Below, in pieces: positions 1 through 8,620 of a stretch of 61,016 nt of DNA; position 1 is the stretch's first letter; the number at the start of each line of letters is the position of its first letter. The notes beneath the pieces were generated by a model. It was given only the letters and a program-made list of their open reading frames with translations, did no database searches and had not been told where the DNA came from. Both the position numbers and the translations under genes were made by a program. Source of the stretch: Lachnospiraceae bacterium (GTDB taxonomy: Bacteria; Bacillota; Clostridia; Lachnospirales; Lachnospiraceae); assembly GCA_949383255.1 (NCBI GenBank), contig CASJPF010000021.1, positions 1-61,016 on the forward strand, given 5' to 3'.

Positions 1-1
1 A

Positions 2-82
2 TTGAGAAGTAAGAAAGCTTTTTGGGAAAATACAGCTTCCGATAAACCATACAAATTTGAAGATGCATCAACGTCCACTTAG
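2..82 (+). CDS. 3' end of a small or truncated ORF, start outside window
   Basis: Open frame entering from the left edge and ending at TAG 80-82. The visible 26 residues are polar and Cys-free and include FWEN and KFED near the C-terminus. The beginning is not in the window, so neither length nor identity can be judged; TTG at position 2 could even be the start. It lies about 350 bases upstream of a radical SAM peptide maturase on the same strand, so a precursor peptide is one possibility. The end of an unrelated protein is equally possible. Confidence 0.35.
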   Translation: MRSKKAFWENTASDKPYKFEDASTST

Positions 83-128
83 ATTAAGAGGTTATTGAAA
101 TTTAACATAATACACATAAAGGGAAGTG

Positions 129-317
129 ATGTCAAATATACCAAATCATTATGATACAATATCTACATCAAAATAAGTATGGAAATACCTCATGCATTAT
201 GAAACAAAGGAAGAGCTGAATGCTTCGGTATCTCTATTTAAACCCATGCACAGTGAAAAATCAATGCCCAGAGTTGTCCAAAGAATAATATATAATTTAG
301 ACAACTCTGGGCATTGA
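129..317 (+). pseudogene. Small ORF interrupted by one in-frame stop
   Basis: An ATG at 129 follows a good Shine-Dalgarno (AAAGGGA, 116-122) and reads 15 codons to TAA 174-176. The same frame then stays open to TGA 315-317, with an internal ATG at 192 giving a 41-residue polar peptide. Either this is a decayed gene of about 62 codons or the frame is fortuitous. The second half runs through a perfect inverted repeat (261-317), which argues against an ordinary protein-coding role. No family is recognised. Confidence 0.25.
261..317 (+). repeat. Perfect 18-bp inverted repeat, 21-nt A+T loop
   Basis: Arms 261-278 (TCAATGCCCAGAGTTGTC) and 300-317 are exact reverse complements separated by an A+T-rich loop. 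There is no U-run directly after the stem, so it is not a classical terminator. It sits between the small upstream ORF and the radical SAM gene, where it could act as an mRNA-stabilising or attenuating hairpin. It could also be a small palindromic repeat element. Confidence 0.7.
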
Positions 318-430
318 TTAGAAGATTAAAAAATGGTACACTAAAAGTTACTAATACGGAATTGACTATAAAAATGTTTCTTAATTTTTATAGTAGGGAA
401 AGCAAATGATGAGAGGAGGGGAGTCGTATT

Positions 431-1702
431 TTGAAAAAATCAAGATATTTCATTTCGACCCAGATGGAGGATTTCGTTTTATACTACAATCTGGTCAATG
501 ATACCTTGCTTAAACTTCCAGTAGACAAAAATGAAGGCTGTATCAAATGTTTGGAAAATCCAAATGATCACACTTCTATATATTGGAGCAAACTTTATTC
601 AGATAAATTTATTGTTGATGAAAACTATGATGAGTTAGAAGAAATCCAACGTAGGCATTGGAAGGCGATAAATAGTAGCGACCAATTGGATTTGACTGTT
701 ATCTGTACATTTGGCTGCAATAGTGATTGTATTTATTGTTATCAGAGAAATCTTACATATCAATATTTGGAGATGAGCGAGGCAGATTTTGATGGGCTGT
801 GCGCATTTTTAAATAAGGCTCCTCAGCGATATATTCATATCAATTGGTATGGTGGTGAACCACTTCTGGCAAAGGAAAAAATACTGCGTTTCTGTGCAGA
901 GCTGGATAAGGATAAAAAACATACTTACAGCTATTCCGTCTCGACAAATGGTTCTATATATGATGAGAAATTTTTCCGGATGATGGAGCGTTATGGAATG
1001 ACTAACGTGACAGTTTCGGTTGTCGGTACAGGTAGGATTCACGATCAGTTGCGCCCTTCTGGCGCCTATACTTCAGAGGATATAATGCACAACATTATTC
1101 GGATGACACGGTATACAAATGTGATAGTAAATTTGAATCTTTGCAAAAGTAACATTGAACAAATCCAAGAGGTTTTTGAAGCACTTTCAGGATATCGCTA
1201 CTCTTCGCTTTTCTTTACATTTACGCGTATTGTGAGCTATGACCACAAGCCTTGTGCGGAGATTGTGTTGGATGTGGATACCTATATGAGGCATGTGATT
1301 GCGCTGTCAAACTGGGCGTTGGATCATAGATTTCGCATTAGTGATATGAGTTGTTTTCAGAATTTTGGAGTGTTTTGCGGAGCATATGCAAAACATAATT
1401 ATGTGATTGGTCCAAGGTTATATGTATATCAGTGTGACCGCTTTTACAACCCCAAAGATGCTTTTGCACAGATAGTGAATGCCACTTTGGTATATAATCA
1501 ATGCAATTCCGTAAGCAGCGAGGAGGAGCATTGCATTGATCCATATCAGGTAGAGGAGTGCAAAAATTGCAAAATTTTGCCATACTGCAATGGCGGATGT
1601 GATTATCTTCGGAAAATTGGAAAGGACGCTTGTCCTCCTGAAAAGAATTATTTGGAGGATTATCTGAAATTGTATTATCGCATATTTTATGAAGAACAGT
1701 AA
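431..1702 (+). CDS. Radical SAM/SPASM peptide maturase
   Basis: A 423-residue protein from a TTG start with a strong Shine-Dalgarno (AGGAGGGG, 413-420); no ATG fits as well. The radical SAM cluster is CNSDCIYC (Cys96, Cys100, Cys103), followed by the GGEP SAM-binding motif (WYGGEPLL). The C-terminal third is a Cys-rich SPASM domain (CGAY, YQCD, CKNCKILPYCNGGCDY, then a last CPP) that would hold auxiliary Fe-S clusters. The roughly 85-residue N-terminal extension resembles that of peptide-modifying maturases. Such enzymes install thioether or C-C crosslinks in RiPP precursors. No obvious precursor or exporter follows, so the substrate may lie upstream, outside the window or in the cut-off ORF at its edge. 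The peptide-maturase assignment is inference; the fold assignment is secure. Confidence 0.85.
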   Translation: MKKSRYFISTQMEDFVLYYNLVNDTLLKLPVDKNEGCIKCLENPNDHTSIYWSKLYSDKFIVDENYDELEEIQRRHWKAINSSDQLDLTVICTFGCNSDCIYCYQRNLTYQYLEMSEADFDGLCAFLNKAPQRYIHINWYGGEPLLAKEKILRFCAELDKDKKHTYSYSVSTNGSIYDEKFFRMMERYGMTNVTVSVVGTGRIHDQLRPSGAYTSEDIMHNIIRMTRYTNVIVNLNLCKSNIEQIQEVFEALSGYRYSSLFFTFTRIVSYDHKPCAEIVLDVDTYMRHVIALSNWALDHRFRISDMSCFQNFGVFCGAYAKHNYVIGPRLYVYQCDRFYNPKDAFAQIVNATLVYNQCNSVSSEEEHCIDPYQVEECKNCKILPYCNGGCDYLRKIGKDACPPEKNYLEDYLKLYYRIFYEEQ

Positions 1703-1880
1703 TTTTGTGATATGAGAATGTGTTCGGAAAAACAGATTAAATAAATCTGTAATAAAAAGTATGCAAAAATGATGCAAATTTGTTTTATGCTAATGATATA
1801 ATGGTTATAATGGGGTTAGGAAATAACATGTGCAAGTTTCGCATAAAGTCATTCCTTATTGGCAGAAAACAGAGGTGCAT

Positions 1881-2693
1881 ATGGAGCAAAATAATAAAAA
1901 ATCAATGAAATTATCAGGCAAAATAAAATGGATTTGTGCGTTGGCGGTTTTTTCCTTGGCAGCGGCGTTGTTTACAGCAGGCACAATGATTTTGCGCAAG
2001 GAGCTGAAAATCAATCCAATTTTTGCCGGAAAATATGAAATTCATGGAGTAGATGTCTCGCATTATCAAGGGACAATTGACTGGGAAACTTTGTCACAGC
2101 AGGGACTTGATTTTGCGATAATTAAAGCGACCGAGGGAAGCACACATATTGATGACCGTTTTGATGAGAACTGGCAGGCGGCAGAACAGACACATCTGTA
2201 TCTGGGTGCCTACCATTTTTTCAGTTTTGACAGTGAAGGGGATAGACAGGCGGCTTCCTATATTGAGACGGTGGGAAGTCTGGAGGGAAAGCTGGCTCCT
2301 GTTGTAGATGTGGAGTATTACGGAACGAAGCGAAGCAATCCGCCTGAGCGTGCAGAGGTGATTAAAAAGCTTAAGAACTTGCTGGACGCATTGGAGCAGC
2401 ATTATCAGATAAAGCCGATTATCTACACAACTTTTACTGTTTATAATGAGTATATTAAGGGCGAATTTGAAGGCTATCCGCTGTGGGTTCGGAGTATTTA
2501 CTGTCCGCCGGCAGTTTTGTTTGGAAATAAGTGGAGTTTTTGGCAGTATATGGACACTGCTATGTTAGAAGGATATGTGGGAGATCAGAAGTATATTGAT
2601 GTGAATGTTTTCAACGGAAATCGCGAAGACCTTGAGGAGTTAGTAATACAAAAGACAGAGTGTATGAATGTTGATAATGAAAAAACACAGTAA
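1881..2693 (+). CDS. Membrane-anchored GH25 lysozyme-like muramidase
   Basis: The ATG at 1881 with AGAGG just upstream is preferred over a GTG at 1830, giving 270 residues. A short basic N-terminus and one hydrophobic segment (about residues 15-40) act as signal or membrane anchor. A glycoside hydrolase family 25 domain follows: GVDVSHYQGTIDW, AIIKATEGS, YHFFSFDS, APVVDVEYYG and the late YPLWVR and WQY elements. The DVSH and DVE acidic residues are the expected catalytic positions. GH25 enzymes cleave the N-acetylmuramyl-N-acetylglucosamine bond of peptidoglycan, so an extracytoplasmic cell-wall role is inferred. A terminator follows directly, so the gene appears to end its own unit. Confidence 0.88.
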   Translation: MEQNNKKSMKLSGKIKWICALAVFSLAAALFTAGTMILRKELKINPIFAGKYEIHGVDVSHYQGTIDWETLSQQGLDFAIIKATEGSTHIDDRFDENWQAAEQTHLYLGAYHFFSFDSEGDRQAASYIETVGSLEGKLAPVVDVEYYGTKRSNPPERAEVIKKLKNLLDALEQHYQIKPIIYTTFTVYNEYIKGEFEGYPLWVRSIYCPPAVLFGNKWSFWQYMDTAMLEGYVGDQKYIDVNVFNGNREDLEELVIQKTECMNVDNEKTQ

Positions 2694-2720
2694 TTTATAA
2701 TGCAATATAAAGTCCATAAC

Positions 2721-2753
2721 AAAAAGCAGCAAAGAATTGGCTGCTTTTTCTTT
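2721..2753 (+). terminator. Intrinsic terminator after the GH25 gene
   Basis: AAAAAGCAGC (2721-2730) pairs with GCTGCTTTTT (2740-2749), and a T-rich tail continues to about 2755. It lies 27 bases after the lysozyme stop codon. A dispersed repeat begins directly after the T-tract. Confidence 0.8.
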
Positions 2754-2754
2754 T

Positions 2755-2841
2755 ATGCACACGCCGATGCATAGGAAATATGCCATTGCATGGCGCATCG
2801 GCGGCGCGGCGAGTAGGGAAGGTAGAACTTCCCTACTCGAT
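2755..2841 (+). repeat. Dispersed post-terminator repeat, copy 1
   Basis: This segment shares its core (CCGATGCATAGGAAATATGC and onward) with 48791-48863 and 49915-50000. It contains internal palindromes (GCCGATGC/GCATCGGC and GCCATTGCATGGC) and ends in a GAGTAGGGAAG...CTTCCCTACTC hairpin. The same terminal hairpin occurs alone at 37703-37734. It has no coding capacity. Confidence 0.75.
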
Positions 2842-2967
2842 TTCTGAAATAATTACGTGATATTCAAAACTGGAAGATTGTGTTATACTTTGAATATACT
2901 GAAAATATTTTATAGTCTTATGTAAAGGATTTTAAGAGGGAATTGGCGTAGAAAGGAAGGAAAATAC

Positions 2968-3729
2968 ATGAAGATAATTTCGACGGTAGTGATGGCGAAT
3001 GATGAGAAGATGGTGACTTTGACAGTTGCGCTGTCAGAGGGAGAACAGGTTAAAAAGGGTGATGAATTAGAGCTGGCACAGATGGATGGAAGCACCATAA
3101 CACGAACGGTATTGTGTGTCAATCAGTGGTGCTACAAGGAGATAGAAGACGTGCGGTCATGTACAGATTGCACAGAACAAGATGGAAATCTACCTGTTGT
3201 TGGTCCTTGTCGTGTGGAACTAACACTATATGATGTCGATACTCATACTTTGGATTCTGAAGAAAATAGAAGTACACAAGAATTTATACGAATGTTTCAG
3301 GAGCACATCTGCATTACTCCTTATCGAGAACTTGAGATGGGCTCACAAAGTATTTATGATAATATTCAAGAAGGTTATACAGTGCCAGAACGTGTGATTT
3401 TGTATTTGCAGACAAAGCGTCTTTTTACAATGGCACTTGGAGTCTATGTGCATCCTTTTAAAAAGGATGTAAATTTATTAGGACCTTATATGTATACAGA
3501 TGGAAAATATTATTGGGATAGGGATACATGGAAATACGTTATAAAATATGGTCTAAAGCTTTCAGAGGATTTTATAGCGCATGTTATGTCAGAAGAAGGG
3601 GAGACTTTTTTGCAGTCTGTGTCAGGAGAGGATTCCTGGCAGGAGCGACTGCAGGATTTAAAGCAGCAGAAAAATACACTCTGTCTTTTGCCAGATGACG
3701 CCGGGGATATTTCACTTGAGGAGTTTTGA
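2968..3729 (+). CDS. Conserved-looking cytoplasmic protein of unknown function
   Basis: A 253-residue acidic soluble protein with Shine-Dalgarno AAGGAAGGAA ahead of the ATG. There is no signal peptide or membrane segment. Residues 1-90 look beta-rich and contain three Cys (WCYKEIEDVRSCTDC). The C-terminal part from about residue 140 (YTVPERVILYLQT onward) looks helical and aromatic-rich, including the stretch GKYYWDRDTWKYVIKYGL. I do not recognise the family. It stands alone between the repeat-bearing gap after the lysozyme gene and the CPBP protease gene, about 85 bases from the latter. Confidence 0.7.
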   Translation: MKIISTVVMANDEKMVTLTVALSEGEQVKKGDELELAQMDGSTITRTVLCVNQWCYKEIEDVRSCTDCTEQDGNLPVVGPCRVELTLYDVDTHTLDSEENRSTQEFIRMFQEHICITPYRELEMGSQSIYDNIQEGYTVPERVILYLQTKRLFTMALGVYVHPFKKDVNLLGPYMYTDGKYYWDRDTWKYVIKYGLKLSEDFIAHVMSEEGETFLQSVSGEDSWQERLQDLKQQKNTLCLLPDDAGDISLEEF

Positions 3730-3814
3730 CAAACAAGGTTTGACAGAATGCGACTGGCGTGTTACGGTATAGAAAATGAATTTTGACAGACAACAGCAAT
3801 ATGGAGGTTAGTTT

Positions 3815-4684
3815 ATGGAGTATAATAAGAAGGAAGGCATCGGCAAAAAGTTTGTGGAAGGAATTTTGTTAAGTTTTGAGATTATGGGACTTTTTATGCT
3901 GTTGCAGATTCTGGTCAGTGTTGTTGGCGTTATGGCAGCAGTCGTGGCATGTATTATTCTGGGTGAAGAGGACATTATGCAGGCGCAGTACGCTGCGATG
4001 GATATTGTGATGGATGGCAGCTTTATGACAATGCTGACAGTTGTGGCGACGTTTGTATCCCTGATTTTTTCGGTGTCAGCATACTGGATTATCTGGGGTA
4101 GAAAAAGAACTGTGCAGGACAAGCAGTATTTTCGGGAGAAGGGGTTGCGGCTGCGCACATTTTCTATGATAGTGATAGGATGCTGCGGTCTGTATTATCT
4201 GTCTATCTTGATTGTTGCTGTGATTGCCGTGGTTAATCCACAATTGATGGAAAATTATAATGAAATGATGGAGTCCGCGCTTGGTGGTAGTGAGATACTG
4301 GCAGTTATTGCCGCAGTAATTTTGGCACCAATCAATGAAGAATGTATTATGAGGGGGCTAGTCTTGAAAAACTTACAGAAACATTTTTCTGTGCCGGTTG
4401 TGATAGTGACACAGGCGATTTTATTTGGAATTTTTCATGCAAACTGGGTACAGGGAATCTATGTACTTCCGATAGGCGCAGCGCTTGGATACGTGGCAGT
4501 GAAAACTAGGTCTGTACTCCCAAGTATTTTTATGCATTTATTTTATAATGCGCTCTCATTTGCAGTGGGAATGCTTCCAGAGTTCTGCCAGACAGGTGGC
4601 TTTGCCATTGGAACAGTTGTGATAAGTGCAGCGGTAGTACTATATCTGGGAAAGGCGGAGCAGACAGAGATCAGTGACAGATAA
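3815..4684 (+). CDS. CPBP-family intramembrane metalloprotease
   Basis: A 289-residue polytopic membrane protein with GGAGG ahead of the ATG. The Abi/CPBP signature is intact: NEECIMRG (EExxxR motif, about residue 174), then FGIFHANW and HLFYNAL supplying the conserved His residues. Family members are glutamic-type or metal-dependent membrane proteases of the Rce1 group; in bacteria they are linked to bacteriocin maturation or self-immunity, although many have no known substrate. The stop codon nearly touches the ribosome binding site of the next gene (MATE), implying co-transcription. No bacteriocin gene is adjacent. Confidence 0.85.
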   Translation: MEYNKKEGIGKKFVEGILLSFEIMGLFMLLQILVSVVGVMAAVVACIILGEEDIMQAQYAAMDIVMDGSFMTMLTVVATFVSLIFSVSAYWIIWGRKRTVQDKQYFREKGLRLRTFSMIVIGCCGLYYLSILIVAVIAVVNPQLMENYNEMMESALGGSEILAVIAAVILAPINEECIMRGLVLKNLQKHFSVPVVIVTQAILFGIFHANWVQGIYVLPIGAALGYVAVKTRSVLPSIFMHLFYNALSFAVGMLPEFCQTGGFAIGTVVISAAVVLYLGKAEQTEISDR

Positions 4685-4694
4685 GGAGGAGACT

Positions 4695-6083
4695 ATGGCA
4701 AATAATAAAGCGGACAAGCGAACTGGTTTATTTGAGAGTGTGCCAATACCAAAAGCGGTTGCGGCGTTGTGTGTTCCCACGATTATTAGTTCGCTGGTGA
4801 TGGTACTTTACAATTTGGCGGACACCTATTTTGTCGGCATCTTAAATGACCCAGTACAAAATGCAGCAGTGACACTTGCGGGACCAGTACTTCTTGCATT
4901 TAATGCGATCAACAATCTGTTTGGCGTGGGCAGTTCGAGTATGATGAGCCGAGCGCTCGGACGCAAGGATTTTGATACGGTACATCGAAGTTCTGCCTTT
5001 GGATTCTACTGTGCGCTGGTGTGTGGTGTGGTATTTTCACTGCTTTGTACGATTGGAAAGACGCCTCTTTTGGCACTTTTGGGGGCGGATGCAGTAACGG
5101 TGCAGGCAACATCAGCGTATATGCAATGGACCGTTACTTTTGGCGCAGCTCCGGCAATCCTAAATGTCGTTCTAGCATACATGGTGCGCGCTGAGGGTGC
5201 TGCGTTACACGCGAGTGTCGGAACAATGAGCGGATGTCTTTTAAATATTGTGTTGGATCCAATTTTTATCCTTCCGTGGGGACTAAATATGGGAGCAGCA
5301 GGAGCTGGTCTTGCAACTTTTATCTCAAATTGTGTGGCATGTATCTATTTTTTTGTGTTGATCTATATCAGGCGAAATACAACTTGTGTCTGTATTCGAC
5401 CGGATAAATTTTGTCTGCGCAGGGCGATTGTACTCGGTGTGTGTGGTGTGGGAATCCCAGCTTCTATACAAAATCTATTGAATGTGACAGGAATGACAAT
5501 ACTGAACAATTTTACGTCTGTATTTGGTGCGGATGCAGTGGCGGCGATTGGAATTACACAGAAGATTTATATGGTGCCAATGTATATCTGTATGGGAATT
5601 TCTCAGGGAATTATGCCACTTGTGAGTTATAATTATGCAAGTGGCAATCAAAAGCGCATGAAGTCAGCGATAGTATTTGCAGGGGAGATTAGTATAGGAT
5701 TTATTACAGCGGCGGCAGTATTTTTTTATATTGATGCGGAGGGTGTCGTACATTTTTTTATGGACAATCCGGCGATTATTGCTTATGGAATTCGGTTTTT
5801 GCGGGGCTTTTGTCTTGGATTGCCGTTTCTGTGTATGGATTTTCTCGCAGTCGGTGTGTTCCAGGCACTTGGATATGGAAAAAATGCGCTTGTTTTTGCC
5901 ATAATGAGAAAGATTGTGCTTGAGATACCAGCACTGTATTTGTTAAATTATTTGTTTCCGCTGTATGGACTTGCCTATGCGCAGTTTGTCGCGGAGTTTG
6001 TGCTTGCGATAGCAGCTATAGTGCAGCTCTTGCTAATCTTCCGCAGATTGGGCAGAAAACAAGAGTATATTGAAGATGTGTAG
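4695..6083 (+). CDS. MATE-family multidrug/cation efflux transporter
   Basis: The start is placed at the ATG at 4695 because AAGGAGGA (4683-4690) is ideally spaced; an in-frame ATG at 4674 would overlap the CPBP gene and lacks a binding site. The 462-residue product has about twelve membrane segments and the MATE pattern of two homologous halves. An early PTIISSLVMVLYNLADTYFV segment is typical of the family. It would export cationic drugs or metabolites using Na+ or H+ gradients. It is translated immediately after the CPBP gene and 26 bases before the CvfB-like gene, so the three probably form one operon. Confidence 0.88.
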   Translation: MANNKADKRTGLFESVPIPKAVAALCVPTIISSLVMVLYNLADTYFVGILNDPVQNAAVTLAGPVLLAFNAINNLFGVGSSSMMSRALGRKDFDTVHRSSAFGFYCALVCGVVFSLLCTIGKTPLLALLGADAVTVQATSAYMQWTVTFGAAPAILNVVLAYMVRAEGAALHASVGTMSGCLLNIVLDPIFILPWGLNMGAAGAGLATFISNCVACIYFFVLIYIRRNTTCVCIRPDKFCLRRAIVLGVCGVGIPASIQNLLNVTGMTILNNFTSVFGADAVAAIGITQKIYMVPMYICMGISQGIMPLVSYNYASGNQKRMKSAIVFAGEISIGFITAAAVFFYIDAEGVVHFFMDNPAIIAYGIRFLRGFCLGLPFLCMDFLAVGVFQALGYGKNALVFAIMRKIVLEIPALYLLNYLFPLYGLAYAQFVAEFVLAIAAIVQLLLIFRRLGRKQEYIEDV

Positions 6084-6109
6084 CAGGTGGAACAGGGAGG
6101 ATAAAAAGG

Positions 6110-6949
6110 ATGTTAGAATTAGGAAAAGTGCAGTCGTTAGTGATTGTTAAGGAACTGGAGTTTGGTGTATATCTGGGAGAGGTGTTAAATGCTTCCATGA
6201 ATGAGAGGGTATTGTTGCCCAAAAAGCAAATTCCACAAGGAAGTAAAATTGGAGATTCCATAGAAGTTTTTCTGTATAAAGATTCCAAAGACAGAATGAT
6301 TGCGACGACAAACAGACCACTTCTGTGTGTTGGGGAAGTGGGGAAACTGCGAGTTTCTCAGGTTACAAACATTGGTGCATTTCTTAGTTGGGGATTAGAG
6401 AAGGACGTTTTGCTGCCATACAAAGAACAGACTTGCAAGGTGAAAGAAGGAGATGAAATTCTGGTTGCAATCTATATTGACAAGAGTAGTCGTCTTGCAG
6501 CGACAATGAAGGTATATCGCTATTTGCGGCGCGACAGCGACTATCAAAAAGATGATGTTGTGGGTGGGACAGTCTATGAGATTCGGCAGGAGTTCGGGGC
6601 TTTTGTCGCAGTGGATGACCAGTTCACTGCACTGATTCCACGCAATGAATTGTACGGGGAAATTAAAGTGGGGGATATTGTGACAGCGCGCGTGTCGGCA
6701 GTGAAAGAAGATGGAAAACTTGATTTGAGCGTGCGGGAGAAAGCATATCTCCAAATTGGCAAAGATGCAGAGAAGATAATGAAACTAATAGAAGGTTATG
6801 GTGGTAAGTTGCCGTTTACGGATAAGGCAGATCCAGAGCACATTCGACAGGAGACAGGCATGAGCAAGAATGAGTTTAAGCGGGCGGTGGGAAATCTGTT
6901 AAAAAGTGGAAAGATTGTGATTGCCTCCGATGCAATTTGCGAGAAGTAG
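6110..6949 (+). CDS. CvfB-like S1 RNA-binding protein
   Basis: A 279-residue protein made of successive S1-type OB folds followed by a C-terminal winged-helix-like segment, the architecture of the CvfB/YitL family. The start (GKVQSLVIVKELEFGVYL) and the third repeat (GTVYEIRQEFGAFVAVDD) show the S1 pattern. The tail MSKNEFKRAVGNLLKSGKI matches the family's terminal helix-turn-helix. These proteins bind RNA; staphylococcal CvfB affects virulence-factor expression. GGAGGATAAAAAGG precedes the ATG. A terminator follows within 30 bases of the stop. Confidence 0.85.
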   Translation: MLELGKVQSLVIVKELEFGVYLGEVLNASMNERVLLPKKQIPQGSKIGDSIEVFLYKDSKDRMIATTNRPLLCVGEVGKLRVSQVTNIGAFLSWGLEKDVLLPYKEQTCKVKEGDEILVAIYIDKSSRLAATMKVYRYLRRDSDYQKDDVVGGTVYEIRQEFGAFVAVDDQFTALIPRNELYGEIKVGDIVTARVSAVKEDGKLDLSVREKAYLQIGKDAEKIMKLIEGYGGKLPFTDKADPEHIRQETGMSKNEFKRAVGNLLKSGKIVIASDAICEK

Positions 6950-6958
6950 CAGAACGAA

Positions 6959-6980
6959 AAACAGCCCCGCAGGGCTGTTT
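6959..6980 (+). terminator. Bidirectional terminator between convergent genes
   Basis: AAACAGCCC (6959-6967) pairs with GGGCTGTTT (6972-6980) across a 4-base loop, with A-rich sequence upstream and T at the end. It therefore serves the CvfB gene on plus and the YjfB gene on minus. Confidence 0.7.
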
Positions 6981-6998
6981 CAGGCAGTGTGTATTCCA

Positions 6999-7190
6999 TT
7001 ACACACTAATGTCAATGTTGGCGCCAACTCCGGGATTGACGGAAAGCTCCATCGCAGAAGCATCGAGCATTTCTGTCATGGAAGCTGTGATAACTTCTGC
7101 CTGTTCCATCGATTTTGCCAGCATAGCAGTACCGACGTCGTTGAGCAGATTTGACTGAGCCATACGCATTGAAAGTCCTGGTATATCCAT
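6999..7190 (-). CDS. yjfB: YjfB-family putative motility protein
   Basis: The start is set at the ATG at 7190 (MDIPGLSMRMAQSNLLNDV), which has GGAGGG at the right distance; a longer in-frame start at 7238 lacks one. The 63-residue product matches the small YjfB-like family: N-terminal MDI, a helix with MAQSNLLNDVGTAMLAKSM, and a C-terminal VNPGVGANIDISV. Such proteins are found in flagellated Firmicutes and annotated as putative motility proteins, without a defined mechanism. The chemotaxis receptor at 37.7-39.8 kb fits a motile host. Confidence 0.8.
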   Translation of the reverse strand: MDIPGLSMRMAQSNLLNDVGTAMLAKSMEQAEVITASMTEMLDASAMELSVNPGVGANIDISV

Positions 7191-7501
7191 AAGCAACCCT
7201 CCATTCCTGCTTATCCAATATAGTATTGCGGAATGCAATACTACGTTATGTATTTCGGTAGAAAAACCAGAAAGCTTAAGATATCAGATTGCCTTTTTCA
7301 ATAGTAGAAATTCTTTTGTGTATCTTGCATAAGCATGAAAAAAGAATTCTTTTTCAAAAAATATTTCAAAATGCATAAAAAAGTTGCTATTAGCTATAGA
7401 TTTATTTGTATAAATATATTAAGATAATAACAGAATGCGATAAAAGGGATACGGCACATCAATTATTTTTTGTGGATAATGTATAAGAAGGAGAGTGGCA
7501 T

Positions 7502-8590
7502 ATGATTTCAAATCAGATTATGCAGAATACCATCGAAGGAATTAAGGCGATTGCAAGAGTGGAGCTTTTTGTAGCAGATATCGATGGTAAATTGGTGGCT
7601 TCCACCAAAACGATAGGAAACAGCTTTGAAAATTCAGTCCTTGAATTTGTTAAATCGGCCGCAGACAGCCAGGAGATCCAAGGATGCCAGTTCTTTAAAA
7701 TTTATGATGATCAGCAGCTTGAATATATCCTGATTGCCAATGATGCGGGGGAGAATGCCTACATGGTAGGAAAGATGGCGGCATTTCAACTGCAGAATCT
7801 GATGGTTGCATACAAGGAGCGATTTGATAAGGATAATTTTATCAAGAATTTACTTCTGGATAATCTGTTGCTGGTGGATATCTACAGCCGTTCCAAAAAG
7901 CTTCATATACAGACGGATGTAAAGCGCGCAGTCTTGATTGTGGAATCTCAGAATGGAAAAGATGCAAATATTCTGGAAAAGGTGCGGGAGAATTTTGGGC
8001 AGAATGGCAGAGATTTTGTGACTGCGGTAGACGAGAACAATGTGATTGTTGTCAAGGAGATTGCTGACAATGAGACGAACCGTGACATTGACAAGTACGC
8101 AAGGGCGATTGAGGAAAGTTTAGTGAAAGATGGCATTAAGGACGTGCATATTTCTTATGGGACGAATGTCAAGGAAATCAAGGAGGTCAGCCGCTCTTAC
8201 AAGGAGGCGAAGATGGCACTTGATGTAGGGAAGATTTTCTTTGCCGAACGGGATATTATTGCATACAGCGAGCTTGGAATTGGACGCCTTATCTATCAAT
8301 TGCCAATCCCGCTCTGCAAAATGTTTATCAAAGAAATTTTTGGCGGAAAGAGTCCAGATGATTTTGATGATGAGACACTCATAACAATCAATAAATTCTT
8401 TGAGAATTCTTTGAACGTGTCCGAGACTTCGCGGCAGCTTTTTATTCATAGGAATACACTTGTCTACCGATTGGACAAGCTACAGAAGAGCACAGGACTC
8501 GACTTGCGTATTTTTGAAGACGCGATTACATTTAAGATTGCACTGATGGTGGTGCGGTACATGAAATATATGGAATCTTTTGAGTATTAA
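7502..8590 (+). CDS. PucR/CdaR-type helix-turn-helix transcriptional regulator
   Basis: A 362-residue cytoplasmic protein with GAAGGAGAG ahead of the ATG. The C-terminal 60 residues form the PucR-type helix-turn-helix (NVSETSRQLFIHRNTLVYRL, about 305-324, then DLRIFEDAITFKIALMV). The middle (about 130-260) resembles the GGDEF-like domain of CdaR regulators. The N-terminal part looks like a small sensory domain. CdaR/PucR proteins respond to metabolites such as sugar diacids or purines. Here it lies 30 bases upstream of ftsE, so it may be co-transcribed with or control the division/cell-wall genes. The ligand is unknown. Confidence 0.8.
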   Translation: MISNQIMQNTIEGIKAIARVELFVADIDGKLVASTKTIGNSFENSVLEFVKSAADSQEIQGCQFFKIYDDQQLEYILIANDAGENAYMVGKMAAFQLQNLMVAYKERFDKDNFIKNLLLDNLLLVDIYSRSKKLHIQTDVKRAVLIVESQNGKDANILEKVRENFGQNGRDFVTAVDENNVIVVKEIADNETNRDIDKYARAIEESLVKDGIKDVHISYGTNVKEIKEVSRSYKEAKMALDVGKIFFAERDIIAYSELGIGRLIYQLPIPLCKMFIKEIFGGKSPDDFDDETLITINKFFENSLNVSETSRQLFIHRNTLVYRLDKLQKSTGLDLRIFEDAITFKIALMVVRYMKYMESFEY

Positions 8591-8620
8591 GGGATTGAAC
8601 TAGAGGAGTGGAGTGAGAGA

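Noticed and set aside
3815..6083. CPBP protease plus MATE pump as a bacteriocin maturation/export pair
   Set aside because: No precursor peptide could be found between or around them; MATE proteins do not normally export bacteriocins.
6937..7158. Two plus-strand ORFs over the YjfB gene
   Set aside because: Shadows of the minus-strand YjfB frame, which has the family sequence and a proper ribosome binding site.
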